The notes: generated by a model from the sequence alone, not told the origin. 64,000 nt of DNA from Pedobacter sp. BAL39 (GCF_000170795.1 NZ_ABCM01000012.1:62001-126000); one strand, 5' to 3'; counted from the first letter of the stretch, positions 42,729-51,604 are shown. Numbers and translations: made by a program.

Positions 42729-44696
42729 ATGAAAAGATCTTTTTTGTTTTTAATCTGCAGCTTACTAAGTCTACCCATCTTCGCGCAGATGCTGCCCTCT
42801 ACCCTGGGCGTACTTGCCGAAGAAGGACACTCCAATCCAATACTTCCGTCGGAGATTGCCATCATTCCAGAGCCGGTGTCCATCACTAAAAATGAAGGAC
42901 ATTTTATGCTTCCTGAAAATGTAACCATCCATGCCAGTGATGCCGAAGCCTTGAAACAAGTAATCACCTTCCTGCAGGACCGCTTTTCTGTGCCTACGGG
43001 AAGTTATGTTTCCGTTGTTGCTGACGCTGCAAAAACAGCGACAATCAGACTGATCCTGAATGAAAGAGTGAATGCAGCACTTGGAACAGAGGGTTATGAG
43101 CTGTCGGTCACCAACACCCACGTGGAGATCCGTGCCAATCAGGCGGCGGGTATATTTTACGGGGCGCAGAGCCTGATCCAGTTGTTCCCGAAAGAAATCG
43201 AAAGTAAGGAACTGATAGAAGAAGTGGTATGGAAAGCCCCATGTGTACAGGTGATGGACTATCCGCGTGTAGGCTGGAGAGGTTTGATGTTTGACGTCGC
43301 CAGGCACTTCTTCACCAAGGAGGAAGTAAAACAATACATCGATGCTATGGTGCGCTACAAATACAACATCCTGCACCTGCACCTGGCAGATGATGAAGGC
43401 TGGAGAATAGAAATTAAAGGTCTGCCAAAGCTAACCGAAGTGGGTGCATGGAGCGTCAAAAAAGTAGGTGAATTTGGGAACTTTATCCCTCCCACCGCTG
43501 ATGAACCGCGTACTTATGGTGGTTTTTATACACAGGAAGACATCAAAGAACTGGTACAATATGCAAAAGACAGGTTTGTAAACATCCTGCCTGAAATCGA
43601 TGTGCCTGGACATAGCCTTGCCATCATCGCTTCCTATCCGGAACTGTCCTGCACACCCGGTGCAGAGAACTACCGCGTAAGGTCTGGTGAACGCATTATG
43701 GACTGGTCGAGGGGGGCACCTCCCATTGCCTTGGTCGACAACACCCTTTGTCCGGCGAACGAAAAGGTATATACTTTCCTGGATACGGTCATCACACAAA
43801 TTGCGGCATTGTTCCCTTTTGAGTACATCCATATGGGTGGTGATGAGGCGCCCATCAACTTCTGGGAAAAGAACGATCAGATCAAGGCTTTGATGCAGCG
43901 CGAAGGTTTAAAGAACATGCATCAGGTACAGGGGTATTTTGAGAAACGCGTAGAAAAGATCGTAGCCTCAAAGGGTAAAAAATTCATGGGCTGGGATGAA
44001 ATCCTTGACGGTGATATGCCTTCAAGCGCAGCAATGATGGTCTGGAGGGATACAAAGTATGGCATCCAGGCAACCTCGAAGAAACATGAAGTGGTGATGA
44101 GCCCCACAGCATATGCCTACCTGGATTATATGCAGGCCGATGTCATTACCGAACCTAAAGTATACGCATCACTACGCCTGAAGAAATCTTATGAATTTGA
44201 TCCCATCCCGGCTGGAATTGATCCAAAATATGTGAAAGGTGGGCAAGCCAATTTATGGACTGAGCAGGTATACAACATCCGTCAGGCAGAATACATGACC
44301 TGGCCGAGAGGCATGGCGATCGCAGAATCCGTATGGTCTCCAAAGGAAAAGAAAAACTGGGAAAATTTCTTTGGCAGAGTGGAGCAGCATTTTAAGCGCC
44401 TGGACATCGCTGAAACAAAATATGCACCAAGTGTTTACGACCCCATCTTTAAAGCCAGCAGAGCGGCTGACAGACAGCTGATGATTGAGATGAGCACTGA
44501 AGTGGAGGGATTGGACATCTATTATAGTTTTGACAACTCTTTTCCAGACCGTTTCTATCCGAAGTATACAGAAAAGCTGACACCACCAAAAGACGCGACC
44601 ATGTTGAAAGTAATCACGTATAGGGGCAAACAGCCCGTGGGCAGGATGTTGAATATGCCAATTGAAGAACTGAACAAACGCGCAGGCAAAAGATAA
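42729..44696 (+). CDS. GH20 beta-N-acetylhexosaminidase, secreted
   Basis: 655-residue exo-hexosaminidase removing terminal GlcNAc or GalNAc. Signal peptide at about 1-20 (IFAQ); an N-terminal GH20b-like domain (about 35-160); the catalytic TIM barrel (about 170-520) with GWRGLMFDVARHFF, LHLADDEGWRIEIK and the catalytic pair Asp372-Glu373 in HMGGDEAPINFW; then a C-terminal domain of about 90 residues of the chitobiase C-terminal kind (EVEGLDIYYSFDNSFPD). The 65-bp gap after dacB and 4-bp gap before truA suggest cotranscription with truA. Substrate could be chitin oligomers, glycoprotein glycans or recycled peptidoglycan. Confidence 0.93.
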   Translation: MKRSFLFLICSLLSLPIFAQMLPSTLGVLAEEGHSNPILPSEIAIIPEPVSITKNEGHFMLPENVTIHASDAEALKQVITFLQDRFSVPTGSYVSVVADAAKTATIRLILNERVNAALGTEGYELSVTNTHVEIRANQAAGIFYGAQSLIQLFPKEIESKELIEEVVWKAPCVQVMDYPRVGWRGLMFDVARHFFTKEEVKQYIDAMVRYKYNILHLHLADDEGWRIEIKGLPKLTEVGAWSVKKVGEFGNFIPPTADEPRTYGGFYTQEDIKELVQYAKDRFVNILPEIDVPGHSLAIIASYPELSCTPGAENYRVRSGERIMDWSRGAPPIALVDNTLCPANEKVYTFLDTVITQIAALFPFEYIHMGGDEAPINFWEKNDQIKALMQREGLKNMHQVQGYFEKRVEKIVASKGKKFMGWDEILDGDMPSSAAMMVWRDTKYGIQATSKKHEVVMSPTAYAYLDYMQADVITEPKVYASLRLKKSYEFDPIPAGIDPKYVKGGQANLWTEQVYNIRQAEYMTWPRGMAIAESVWSPKEKKNWENFFGRVEQHFKRLDIAETKYAPSVYDPIFKASRAADRQLMIEMSTEVEGLDIYYSFDNSFPDRFYPKYTEKLTPPKDATMLKVITYRGKQPVGRMLNMPIEELNKRAGKR

Positions 44697-44700
44697 GATA

Positions 44701-45504
44701 TTGAGATATTTCGTTCACATAGGCTACCATGGTCTTCATTACAATGGCTGGCAAAAGCAACCGGGCGTATTAAACGTACAAGGGGTGCTGGAAAAAACAC
44801 TGTCACAGGTCCTGAAAAGGCCGGTGGAAATCATCGGATGCGGCCGTACGGATGCGCATGTGCATGCCAGTCAGTTTTTCTTCCACATGGATATTGAGGA
44901 GGCCTGGGACTTCGATCTCATCTTCCGCTTGAACAAATCGCTCCCAACGAATATTGCAGTCTTTGATGTCATTCCTATGCCCGGACTGCAGCATGCCCGC
45001 TTTGACGCCGTACAGCGTTCTTACGATTATTTTTTACACACTTACAAAAACCCTTTTTTACAAGGTTTAAGTTCCTATTATCTACTGAAGGACCTTAAGT
45101 TCGACGAGATGAAAGCCGCGGCGGCCATCCTGCCGAAATACAAGGACTTCCGGCCCTTCTGCACCAGTCCAGACAAGTACGAACACACCATCTGTAATGT
45201 CATGTCGGCCAGCCTGACGGTTGACCCAAACGGGGACCGCATGAGGTTCCAGATTTCTTCCAACCGTTTTCTGAGTAAGATGATCCGCATCATCATGGGT
45301 CAGTTGTTGAAGGTAGGCAGAGGCGTGCTCAGCGTAGATGAATTTGAACAATACCTGATTGACAAAAGAACACCTGAACTGATTACGCCTGCACATCCAC
45401 AGGGACTTTACCTATCCAAAGTAACCTACCCTTATCTTAACCTCCCCCCAAGGGCCGAATTTTCTGCGATGATGCAACTGCAAGAATCCAGCTCCTGGAA
45501 ATAA
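44701..45504 (+). CDS. truA: tRNA pseudouridine(38-40) synthase TruA
   Basis: Converts U38-U40 in tRNA anticodon arms to pseudouridine. The hallmark GCGRTDAHVHA is present with catalytic Asp51; FMRF-like core strings such as FQISSNRFLSKMIRIIMG and the final RTPELITPAHPQGLYLS confirm the family. 267 residues is normal. The start is a TTG at 44701, four bases after the GH20 stop; no ATG lies at the expected place and the N-terminus RYFVHIGYHG matches the family, so the TTG start is real rather than an artefact. Confidence 0.93.
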   Translation: MRYFVHIGYHGLHYNGWQKQPGVLNVQGVLEKTLSQVLKRPVEIIGCGRTDAHVHASQFFFHMDIEEAWDFDLIFRLNKSLPTNIAVFDVIPMPGLQHARFDAVQRSYDYFLHTYKNPFLQGLSSYYLLKDLKFDEMKAAAAILPKYKDFRPFCTSPDKYEHTICNVMSASLTVDPNGDRMRFQISSNRFLSKMIRIIMGQLLKVGRGVLSVDEFEQYLIDKRTPELITPAHPQGLYLSKVTYPYLNLPPRAEFSAMMQLQESSSWK

Positions 45505-45541
45505 AGCCAGTCCGTAAGCCATATCAGGGCACATTCTTTTT

Positions 45542-45573
45542 TTTGCATAAGACAGCGTTAATCGTTAACTTTA
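45542..45573 (+). promoter_or_regulatory. Promoter of the DoxX gene
   Basis: TTTG at 45542-45545, a 20-base spacer and TAACTTTA at 45566-45573 (one mismatch to TAnnTTTG). The leader of roughly 25 bases carries the strong Shine-Dalgarno sequence described separately. Confidence 0.5.
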
Positions 45574-45590
45574 ATTAGCACTTTTTTCTA

Positions 45591-45598
45591 AAAGGAGG
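45591..45598 (+). promoter_or_regulatory. Canonical Shine-Dalgarno AAAGGAGG before the DoxX gene
   Basis: AAAGGAGG lies 6 bases before the ATG at 45605. Bacteroidota genes seldom use such a site; the other starts in this window mostly have A-rich leaders without one. Confidence 0.7.
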
Positions 45599-45604
45599 TA
45601 TAAC

Positions 45605-46054
45605 ATGACTGTTATTCAAAGAATTGAGCATTGGGGCGACCTGCACCATGCGAAATGGCTCGATGTGATCCGCATCTTTCTGGGCCTTTTAATTTTCAGC
45701 AAAGGAATTGCCATTGTCAGTAACACACAAGCCCTTCAGGACTTGCTGCTCGACAACAATGTATTTGGCTTTTCGGGCATGATGGCGAGTCTCGCCGTAC
45801 ACATCGTTGGTTTTGTCCACTTGGCTGGGGGCATACTGATTACGATAGGGTTAGTGACGCGCTTTGCAGTGGTCATACAAATTCCGATTCTTATCTGTGC
45901 GGTATTCTTTGTAAATGTATCACAGGGATTTTCCACATTGAATTCAGAATTATGGTTGTCGGTTATCGTCCTGCTGCTGCTGGTCTTGTTCTGGATCGTC
46001 GGTTCAGGTCCTTTTTCCGTCGATGAGCAAATGCGGAGAAAACCGCAGCGATAA
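45605..46054 (+). CDS. DoxX-family membrane protein
   Basis: 149-residue inner-membrane protein with four hydrophobic helices (about 19-40, 60-82, 86-106, 115-134) of the DoxX/quinol-oxidase-subunit-like family. The loop FSKGIAIV after helix 1 and HLAGGILITIGLVTRFA fit DoxX. Precise role unknown; relatives are linked to redox and sulfur stress. It has its own promoter and an unusual consensus ribosome binding site; ATG at 45605 is fixed by it. No partner gene adjoins it apart from the thioesterase, which has its own promoter-like site. Confidence 0.85.
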   Translation: MTVIQRIEHWGDLHHAKWLDVIRIFLGLLIFSKGIAIVSNTQALQDLLLDNNVFGFSGMMASLAVHIVGFVHLAGGILITIGLVTRFAVVIQIPILICAVFFVNVSQGFSTLNSELWLSVIVLLLLVLFWIVGSGPFSVDEQMRRKPQR

Positions 46055-46143
46055 TCCCAGGGAATCGGCCAGAAAAGTGATAATTCAAACGATAAAACTG
46101 TCATTTATTACAAGATCGTGAAAGATTGCATTTGCTAAAACAC

Positions 46144-46151
46144 TAATTTTG
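46144..46151 (+). promoter_or_regulatory. Promoter -7 element of the thioesterase gene
   Basis: TAATTTTG, an exact TAnnTTTG, 17 bases before the ATG at 46169. The nearest upstream TTG is only 15 bases away, shorter than usual, so the match is partial. Confidence 0.4.
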
Positions 46152-46168
46152 GCAAAAACGTAATTGTT

Positions 46169-46567
46169 ATGAACTTTCACACACGTAAATGGGTAAAACC
46201 GGAGGATCTAAATGCAAATGGAACGCTGTTTGGCGGCAGTTTGTTACGCTGGATAGATGAAGAGGCGGCAATATATGCCATTGTACAGCTGGGCAACCAC
46301 GGTGTAGTGACCAAGTACATCTCTGAGATCAATTTCGTCAGTGCGTCAAGGCAGGGAGATATTATTGAGCTCGGCATCACGGCTACTGAGTTCGGCCATA
46401 CCTCACTGACCATGCGATGTGAAGTCAGGAACAAGATCACCAGAAAGAGCATTCTGACGATTGATAAGATAGTGTTTGTCAATGTTGATGAGAAAGGCAA
46501 TCCGACTCCTCATGGCAAAACACAGATCAAGTATATTTCTGAGCAGTTTGAGGAAGAAGACAACTAA
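46169..46567 (+). CDS. Hotdog-fold acyl-CoA thioesterase (YciA/BFIT type)
   Basis: 132-residue cytosolic acyl-CoA hydrolase. The catalytic-region signature NANGTLFGGSLLRWIDEEAA (about 15-34), with the Gly-Gly and the Asp-Glu of the active site, is characteristic of YciA-type hexameric thioesterases. The remainder (SEINFVSASRQGDIIEL, KSILTIDKIVFVNVDEKG) fits the hotdog core. Chain-length preference is not readable. Convergent with aroK, with a 30-bp gap between the stops and no obvious terminator. Confidence 0.9.
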   Translation: MNFHTRKWVKPEDLNANGTLFGGSLLRWIDEEAAIYAIVQLGNHGVVTKYISEINFVSASRQGDIIELGITATEFGHTSLTMRCEVRNKITRKSILTIDKIVFVNVDEKGNPTPHGKTQIKYISEQFEEEDN

Positions 46568-46597
46568 TCCCGAGGACACCAGTTTATGGAAGAAAGA

Positions 46598-47104
46598 TTA
46601 TTCTGCCGTCAACAGTAATGATTTCAGGTCATCGGCAGTAAGGCTGATGCCACTGATGGTGAATTGGCACTGCTGGTAATAATTGCTGCGCTCCCCAAGT
46701 TTACCGGCAATAAAAGCCACGAGCGCATCACCGTGCAGGTCTCTCAGCAATGGCCTTTTGTCTTTTCCGCTTTCCAGCCGTTGCGCAAGTACAACAGGCG
46801 GCAACTCAATATAAATGGAAATCCCATTGTTATTGATCCAGTCCATATTGTCAAAAAAACACGGTGTGCCGCCACCGGTTGCCACCACGCAATTTTCTGG
46901 ATAATCAAATTCCTTCAATGTTTTGCTTTCCTGACTGCGAAATACCGCTTCTCCATGAGCGCTGAAATAGTTGGCGATAGTACTTCCGATTTCCTTTTCA
47001 ATCTGGTGATCAAGGTCAATGAACTCATAGCCCATCCTCGAAGCCAGCTTTTTACCGAGGGTACTTTTCCCGCATCCCATAAACCCAATCAGAAATATTT
47101 TCAT
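46598..47104 (-). CDS. aroK: Shikimate kinase
   Basis: ATP-dependent phosphorylation of shikimate in chorismate synthesis. 168 residues from the ATG at 47104; the frame extends to a TTG 9 bp upstream that overlaps the permease gene. Visible: Walker A GFMGCGKST (7-15), the shikimate-binding DLDHQIEKE (about 32-40), VATGGGTPC (about 76-84), and the lid Arg in KDKRPLL (about 117-123). It is the last gene of the operon reading from DUF1599, beginning one base after the permease stop codon, which suggests coupled translation. Confidence 0.94.
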   Translation of the reverse strand: MKIFLIGFMGCGKSTLGKKLASRMGYEFIDLDHQIEKEIGSTIANYFSAHGEAVFRSQESKTLKEFDYPENCVVATGGGTPCFFDNMDWINNNGISIYIELPPVVLAQRLESGKDKRPLLRDLHGDALVAFIAGKLGERSNYYQQCQFTISGISLTADDLKSLLLTAE

Positions 47105-47105
47105 T

Positions 47106-48161
47106 TTAAGCAAGTTTCACCCTTGGATCAACCAGGGCATATAATAAGTCTACTAATATATTGATAACTACAAAAACAAAGGCAATAAAAAGAATGGAGC
47201 CCATCACTACGGGGAAGTCAGACATCTCCAGGGCAGTCACCGTGGTCCTGCCAAGCCCATTGTAACCGAAGATATATTCAACAAAAAAAGATCCTGCCAG
47301 TAAGGAGGCAAACCAACCCGATATGGCAGTGATGACTGGGTTTAACGCATTTCTCAGGGCATGTTTGTAGATGATCGCATGTCGGCCCAAACCTTTGGCA
47401 CGTGCCGTCCTGATGTAATCCTGCGCCAGCACATCCAGCATCGCCGTCCTCGTCAGCTGTACAATGATCGCCAGAGGCCGGAGCCCAAGTGTGAGTGTAG
47501 GTAAAACCAGGTTCTTCCAGGTGATGATCTCCCCCTTAAAAGGGTCATAACTGTAAAGGCTTCCCGACATATTCAGACCTGTATAATCGCTCAGCACAAA
47601 ACCAAAGAACCAGGCAATGACAATCCCCGCAAAAAAAGCAGGAGCCGAAATGCCCAGTATAGCAAAGGCATTTGCAGCTTTGTCGATCCAGGTATCTTTA
47701 TGTACAGCGGAGACAATACCAAGGAAAACACCGATAATTGCTGCAAAGACCATTGATGCAAATGCCAGGATAAAGGTATTCGGCACTGTTTCTTTAAGGA
47801 TGGTCATGACGTCCCTTTTCGTCTGGTAAGAACGCCTCAGATAAGGCCACTTTAACACCGTTACCTGTGTTCCAGTTTTAAAGAGCACCGCATAACCGTA
47901 TTTTTCCTTATTCTGCACGTCATCCTGGTGGAAAGAAACCGGCGACAAGTCATTCAGATATAGCAAAAACTGCACTGGACGGGATTTATCCAGCCCAAAT
48001 TCCTTTCTCACAGCTTCCAGCGACTGCACATCGGAGCGCTGCCCCATGGTCATCCTCGCCGGATCACCGGGAAGCACGTTGAAAAGCACAAATACCACGA
48101 CCACCACCCCTGCCATTACAGCCAGCCCATACAGAATTTTTTTGATGGCATAAGGCAACAT
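47106..48161 (-). CDS. DppB/OppB-type ABC transporter permease (orphan)
   Basis: 351-residue inner-membrane permease of the oligopeptide/dipeptide type with about six helices. The N-terminal FNVLPGDPARMTMG, the large periplasmic loop (about 65-125) and the EAA-type coupling motif in YIRTARAKGLGRHAIIYKHALRNALNPVI (read around 242-270) are typical of DppB. The usual partners (second permease DppC, two ATPases and binding protein) are not in this window, so the complex must be completed by genes elsewhere. Sits between the DoxX/thioredoxin gene and aroK in one operon. Confidence 0.9.
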   Translation of the reverse strand: MLPYAIKKILYGLAVMAGVVVVVFVLFNVLPGDPARMTMGQRSDVQSLEAVRKEFGLDKSRPVQFLLYLNDLSPVSFHQDDVQNKEKYGYAVLFKTGTQVTVLKWPYLRRSYQTKRDVMTILKETVPNTFILAFASMVFAAIIGVFLGIVSAVHKDTWIDKAANAFAILGISAPAFFAGIVIAWFFGFVLSDYTGLNMSGSLYSYDPFKGEIITWKNLVLPTLTLGLRPLAIIVQLTRTAMLDVLAQDYIRTARAKGLGRHAIIYKHALRNALNPVITAISGWFASLLAGSFFVEYIFGYNGLGRTTVTALEMSDFPVVMGSILFIAFVFVVINILVDLLYALVDPRVKLA

Positions 48162-48176
48162 GTGATGTATCGGTAT

Positions 48177-49328
48177 TTATTTGCTGAAATATTTGTCAGA
48201 TAATTCTTCGAATGAAGGCATGGCATTATAATGCCATTTGTTGATGACCACTCCATTCTTCAACAGGAGCACACCCGGATTTGCCCTCACCATACTCTTC
48301 AGCGGCACCGCATCTGCGTAGAAAATTTCAGCAAAGAGTTTCATCTTTTTGCTGAACTGATCTGCCGTCTGTGCAGAGTTGGAAGTGAGCAGTACAGACC
48401 TGATATTGAATTGTTCCGCCGCATTCAGGGCAATGGCATTCAATTCTCCTACTGCATCTTTATTGGCGTTTTCCAGGTTATATGCTACAAACACAAGGTT
48501 ATAATAAGGATTTTCAATCAGCTCTTTAGTATAATCTGTCCCTGAAGCATCATTAATCACAAGATCTTTGATCTTAGGCTCAAATCCTTTTTTAACAAGT
48601 TTTTTCTCAGGATCGCCAACAATCTCCCAGTTGTCATCTTTCCAGATTTCTGTTTTCAGATAATCCTTATCACTCATGAACTTTTTTTCCTTCGTTTTTT
48701 TGTTGCTTAGGTTGTACATGATCAGAAATTCATCAGGCTGGGCACCGGGAGGAATGCGCATCAACTCAGGCAGGTTAGCGCCGACCTTATAAGGCAGGAA
48801 GTCTAATATAGGTAATCTGCTAAAAGTGAACTGGCTAAACAACAGGGAGCCTGCAAGTACAATGGACAGCAGCGCACTTTGCCAGGTCTTATTGTGAGTG
48901 ATGGGTTGGATCAGCTCGCGGTAGATGAACAGGTAGATGATCAGCGTCAGCAGCACCAGATCTTTAGAGAAAGACTGCCATGGTGTTAACGGAATGGCAT
49001 CGCCAAAACATCCGCAGGAAGTCACCACTTTGAATGCTGCAGAAACGAAAGTCAGGAAGGTAAAGAAAATGATGACCACCAGCAGACCTGCCGTTACCTG
49101 TTTGCGCCAAAAGCCAAACAGCAGCAGTGCTCCAAGTACAATCTCAAAAACGCACAGTAAAATCGCGATTCCTGTTGCAGCACCACTTAAAAAAGGGATA
49201 TGGAAAACTTCGAAATATTCCTCCAGTTTATATCCAAATCCAAGGGGGTCATTGGCCTTGATCAGCCCGGAGAAGATGAACAGGACACCGACAAATATAC
49301 GGGCGAAATTAAGTGCAAGTTTCTTCAT
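48177..49328 (-). CDS. DoxX/MauE-like membrane protein with thioredoxin-like C-terminal domain (BT_3928 family)
   Basis: 383 residues. The N-terminal half has four membrane helices (about 8-25, 48-72, 76-98, 120-138) of the DoxX/MauE type with the motif SCGCFGD (Cys105, Cys107), seen in methylamine-utilisation MauE and vitamin-K-reductase-like redox proteins. A fifth hydrophobic segment (about 150-167) precedes a periplasmic domain that looks thioredoxin-like (VFVAYNLENAN, ANPGVLLLKNGVVINKWHY) but has no CxxC. Its start codon overlaps the DUF1599 stop (TAATG), so translation is coupled. Probably a disulfide or redox function; specific role unknown. Confidence 0.82.
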   Translation of the reverse strand: MKKLALNFARIFVGVLFIFSGLIKANDPLGFGYKLEEYFEVFHIPFLSGAATGIAILLCVFEIVLGALLLFGFWRKQVTAGLLVVIIFFTFLTFVSAAFKVVTSCGCFGDAIPLTPWQSFSKDLVLLTLIIYLFIYRELIQPITHNKTWQSALLSIVLAGSLLFSQFTFSRLPILDFLPYKVGANLPELMRIPPGAQPDEFLIMYNLSNKKTKEKKFMSDKDYLKTEIWKDDNWEIVGDPEKKLVKKGFEPKIKDLVINDASGTDYTKELIENPYYNLVFVAYNLENANKDAVGELNAIALNAAEQFNIRSVLLTSNSAQTADQFSKKMKLFAEIFYADAVPLKSMVRANPGVLLLKNGVVINKWHYNAMPSFEELSDKYFSK

Positions 49329-49870
49329 TATTTTACATCAAGTTTGATTAACGCAAAGACGGCATAATTGAGCATATCCTGATAATTCGCATGGATTCCC
49401 TCAGATACAATGGTCTGGCCGAGGTTGTCTTCGATCTGTTTCACGCGGAGGACTTTCATAAGGATCAGGTCTGTAAGTGAACTGATGCGCAGGTCCCTCC
49501 AGGCCTCACCATAATCATGGTTTTTGGCCAGCATTAGTGTTTTCGTTTCATTTACTTTTTCATCGAACAGCTTCTCCACTACCGAAACTTCCAGCTCATA
49601 AGGATCATCGGCTGTGAATGTCAGCTGTAACATGGCCATCACGCAGTAATTGATGATGCCGATATATTCAGGGACAATACCCTCTCCTACCTTTGAAACT
49701 TTCTTATCTTCAAGCGTGCGGATGCGTTGCGCTTTGATAAAAATCTGGTCCGTGATAGACGACGGGCGCAGGATGCGCCATGCTGTACCATAATCTGTAG
49801 TTTTCTTCAAAAAGAGCGATCTGCAAACCGCTATTACCGAGTCGTATTCCTGTGATGTGTTCGTGGCCAA
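49328..49870 (-). CDS. DUF1599 domain protein (tandem-duplicated domain)
   Basis: 180-residue cytosolic protein made of two similar halves: KKTTDYGTAWRILRPSSITDQIFIKAQRIRTLEDKK (about 22-57, described here by position) and a second copy at about 115-150 with NHDYGEAWRDLRISSLTDLILMK. Each half has DYGxAWR and a Leu-rich helix. Pfam DUF1599 has been grouped with nucleotide-modification-associated domains, but no reaction is established. First gene of the operon leading to aroK, divergent from folP across a 56-bp gap. Confidence 0.85.
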   Translation of the reverse strand: MATNTSQEYDSVIAVCRSLFLKKTTDYGTAWRILRPSSITDQIFIKAQRIRTLEDKKVSKVGEGIVPEYIGIINYCVMAMLQLTFTADDPYELEVSVVEKLFDEKVNETKTLMLAKNHDYGEAWRDLRISSLTDLILMKVLRVKQIEDNLGQTIVSEGIHANYQDMLNYAVFALIKLDVK

Positions 49871-49909
49871 AACAATTAAAATATTTAGTTTAAAGCTGTT
49901 TAAATACTG

Positions 49910-49917
49910 TATTTTTG
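49910..49917 (+). promoter_or_regulatory. TATTTTTG promoter -7 element before folP
   Basis: Exact TAnnTTTG match 9 bases before the ATG at 49927, which would give a leaderless or very short-leader folP mRNA. No convincing TTG lies 20 bases upstream. Confidence is low for that reason. Confidence 0.3.
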
Positions 49918-49926
49918 TATCAAACG

Positions 49927-50787
49927 ATGGCTAAAGATACATTTTTAAACCGAAAGACCACATTAAACCTCAAAGGTAAACTGGTGGATCTGAGCAAGCC
50001 CGCAGTGATGGGAATCTTAAACCTCACCCCCGATTCATTTTATGAAGACAGCAGGGCAGACTCCGCAGCAGAGGTGTTGAGAAGAACCGAGAACTTTCTT
50101 AAAGATGGCGCCTTGTTTATAGACATTGGGGCATATTCCACACGACCTGGTGCAGCAGAAGTAACTGAAGCCGAAGAATTGAAACGTATGGTTCCCATGG
50201 TGGAACTGATCAGCAGAAACTTTCCAGAGGCGTACCTGTCGACAGACACCTTTCGTGCCAGCGTAGCAAAGGCGACAATTGAAGCAGGGGCAGACCTGAT
50301 CAATGACGTTTCCGGCGGAGAGATCGACAAGGAGATGTTTGAAACTGTTGCAGCATTACAAGTGCCGTACATCCTGATGCACATGCGCGGAACACCGCAG
50401 GACATGCAGCAGCATACGGGTTATCAAGATATCGGCCTGGATCTCGTCGATTATTTCTCCGCAAAGGTTGCTGATTTACGTGGCAGGGGTGTAAAAGACA
50501 TCATCCTTGATCCAGGTTTTGGATTTGCAAAAAGTACAGCAGAAAATTATCAGTTATTAAATCAATTGGAAAACTTTGACCTTTTCGAGCTGCCCATGCT
50601 GGTTGGTTTTTCCAGAAAGTCGATGATTTATAAATTCCTCAACACAAGTCCGCAGGAAGCCTTAAATGGCACGTCGGTGCTGAATACGATAGCGCTGATG
50701 AAGGGGGCAAACATTCTAAGGGTACACGACGTTAAAGCAGCCATGGAATGTATCGCACTGGTGGAACAGGTACAACACCAATACTAG
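49927..50787 (+). CDS. folP: Dihydropteroate synthase
   Basis: Condenses p-aminobenzoate with dihydropterin pyrophosphate in folate synthesis; the sulfonamide target. 286 residues from the ATG at 49927 (an in-frame TTG lies 12 bp upstream). Family signatures: VMGILNLTPDSFYEDS (about 27-42), IDIGAYSTRPGA (about 67-78), LSTDTFRASVA, LINDVSGG, LMHMRGTP, ILDPGFGFAKS and the terminal LRVHDVKA. The cdaA gene follows after 25 bp, a pairing common in Bacteroidota and also in Firmicutes neighbours of cell-wall genes. Confidence 0.95.
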   Translation: MAKDTFLNRKTTLNLKGKLVDLSKPAVMGILNLTPDSFYEDSRADSAAEVLRRTENFLKDGALFIDIGAYSTRPGAAEVTEAEELKRMVPMVELISRNFPEAYLSTDTFRASVAKATIEAGADLINDVSGGEIDKEMFETVAALQVPYILMHMRGTPQDMQQHTGYQDIGLDLVDYFSAKVADLRGRGVKDIILDPGFGFAKSTAENYQLLNQLENFDLFELPMLVGFSRKSMIYKFLNTSPQEALNGTSVLNTIALMKGANILRVHDVKAAMECIALVEQVQHQY

Positions 50788-50812
50788 TAAAAAATTCCTA
50801 ACTTGGCCGTAA

Positions 50813-51604
50813 ATGAAAGGTTTTGATTTCGATTTCCTTAAGGTATCCTTCACTGACGTTGTAGACATCATATTTGTCGCACTGCTGATCTATTACATCT
50901 ACAACCTGATCAAGAATACGCTGGCAGTGAATTTACTGTTGGGTATGCTGATTATCCTGATCATCTGGTTTGCGGTAGACCAGCTGAACATGCGTTTGTT
51001 GTCGACCATCATCAACAAGTTTATGAGCGTGGGTATCATCGCGCTCATTGTGATTTTCCAGCCGGAAATCCGGCGTTTCCTATTGCTTATTGGAAAAAAC
51101 ACCTTTCTACAGCAAAATAAGGCCTGGTGGGGATACCTGTTCGGCAGCAAAAACATTGAGCGCGACAACCTGGTGCGCATCAAGCCAATCATCGATGCCT
51201 GCAAGAGCATGAAGAAATCACGCACGGGCGCCCTGATTGTATTTGTGAAATTTTATGATGACCAGTTATTTGCCAACAGTTGTGAGGTGATTGATTCCAA
51301 AATTTCAAAGAGACTGCTGGAAAGTATATTCCAGAAATATAGTCCGCTGCACGATGGTGCGGTGGTCATTTCAGAAAATAAAATCAAAAGTGCCAGCTGC
51401 ATTTTGCCGCTGACAGACAACGATAAACTTCCTCCTCAGTTTGGCTTACGCCATCGTGCAGGAATCGGCGTATCAGAAACTACGGATGCCGTAGCGGTGA
51501 TCATCTCAGAAGAAACAGGAGAGATTGCCTATGCAAAACAAGGCCGTGTGCGTATGAACGTTTCTTTTGGAGAATTAGAGAAGTTGCTGAATAAGGATTT
51601 CTAA
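50813..51604 (+). CDS. cdaA: Diadenylate cyclase CdaA (c-di-AMP synthase)
   Basis: Membrane-bound enzyme joining two ATP to c-di-AMP, which controls potassium and osmotic balance. 263 residues: three N-terminal helices (about 14-34, 37-55, 68-84), then the DAC domain with DGA in SPLHDGAVVI (Asp181-Ala183) and the RHR motif in FGLRHRAGIG (Arg213-Arg215), both intact. Cotranscribed with folP (25-bp gap). No CdaR or GlmM gene adjoins it, unlike in Firmicutes. Confidence 0.94.
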   Translation: MKGFDFDFLKVSFTDVVDIIFVALLIYYIYNLIKNTLAVNLLLGMLIILIIWFAVDQLNMRLLSTIINKFMSVGIIALIVIFQPEIRRFLLLIGKNTFLQQNKAWWGYLFGSKNIERDNLVRIKPIIDACKSMKKSRTGALIVFVKFYDDQLFANSCEVIDSKISKRLLESIFQKYSPLHDGAVVISENKIKSASCILPLTDNDKLPPQFGLRHRAGIGVSETTDAVAVIISEETGEIAYAKQGRVRMNVSFGELEKLLNKDF

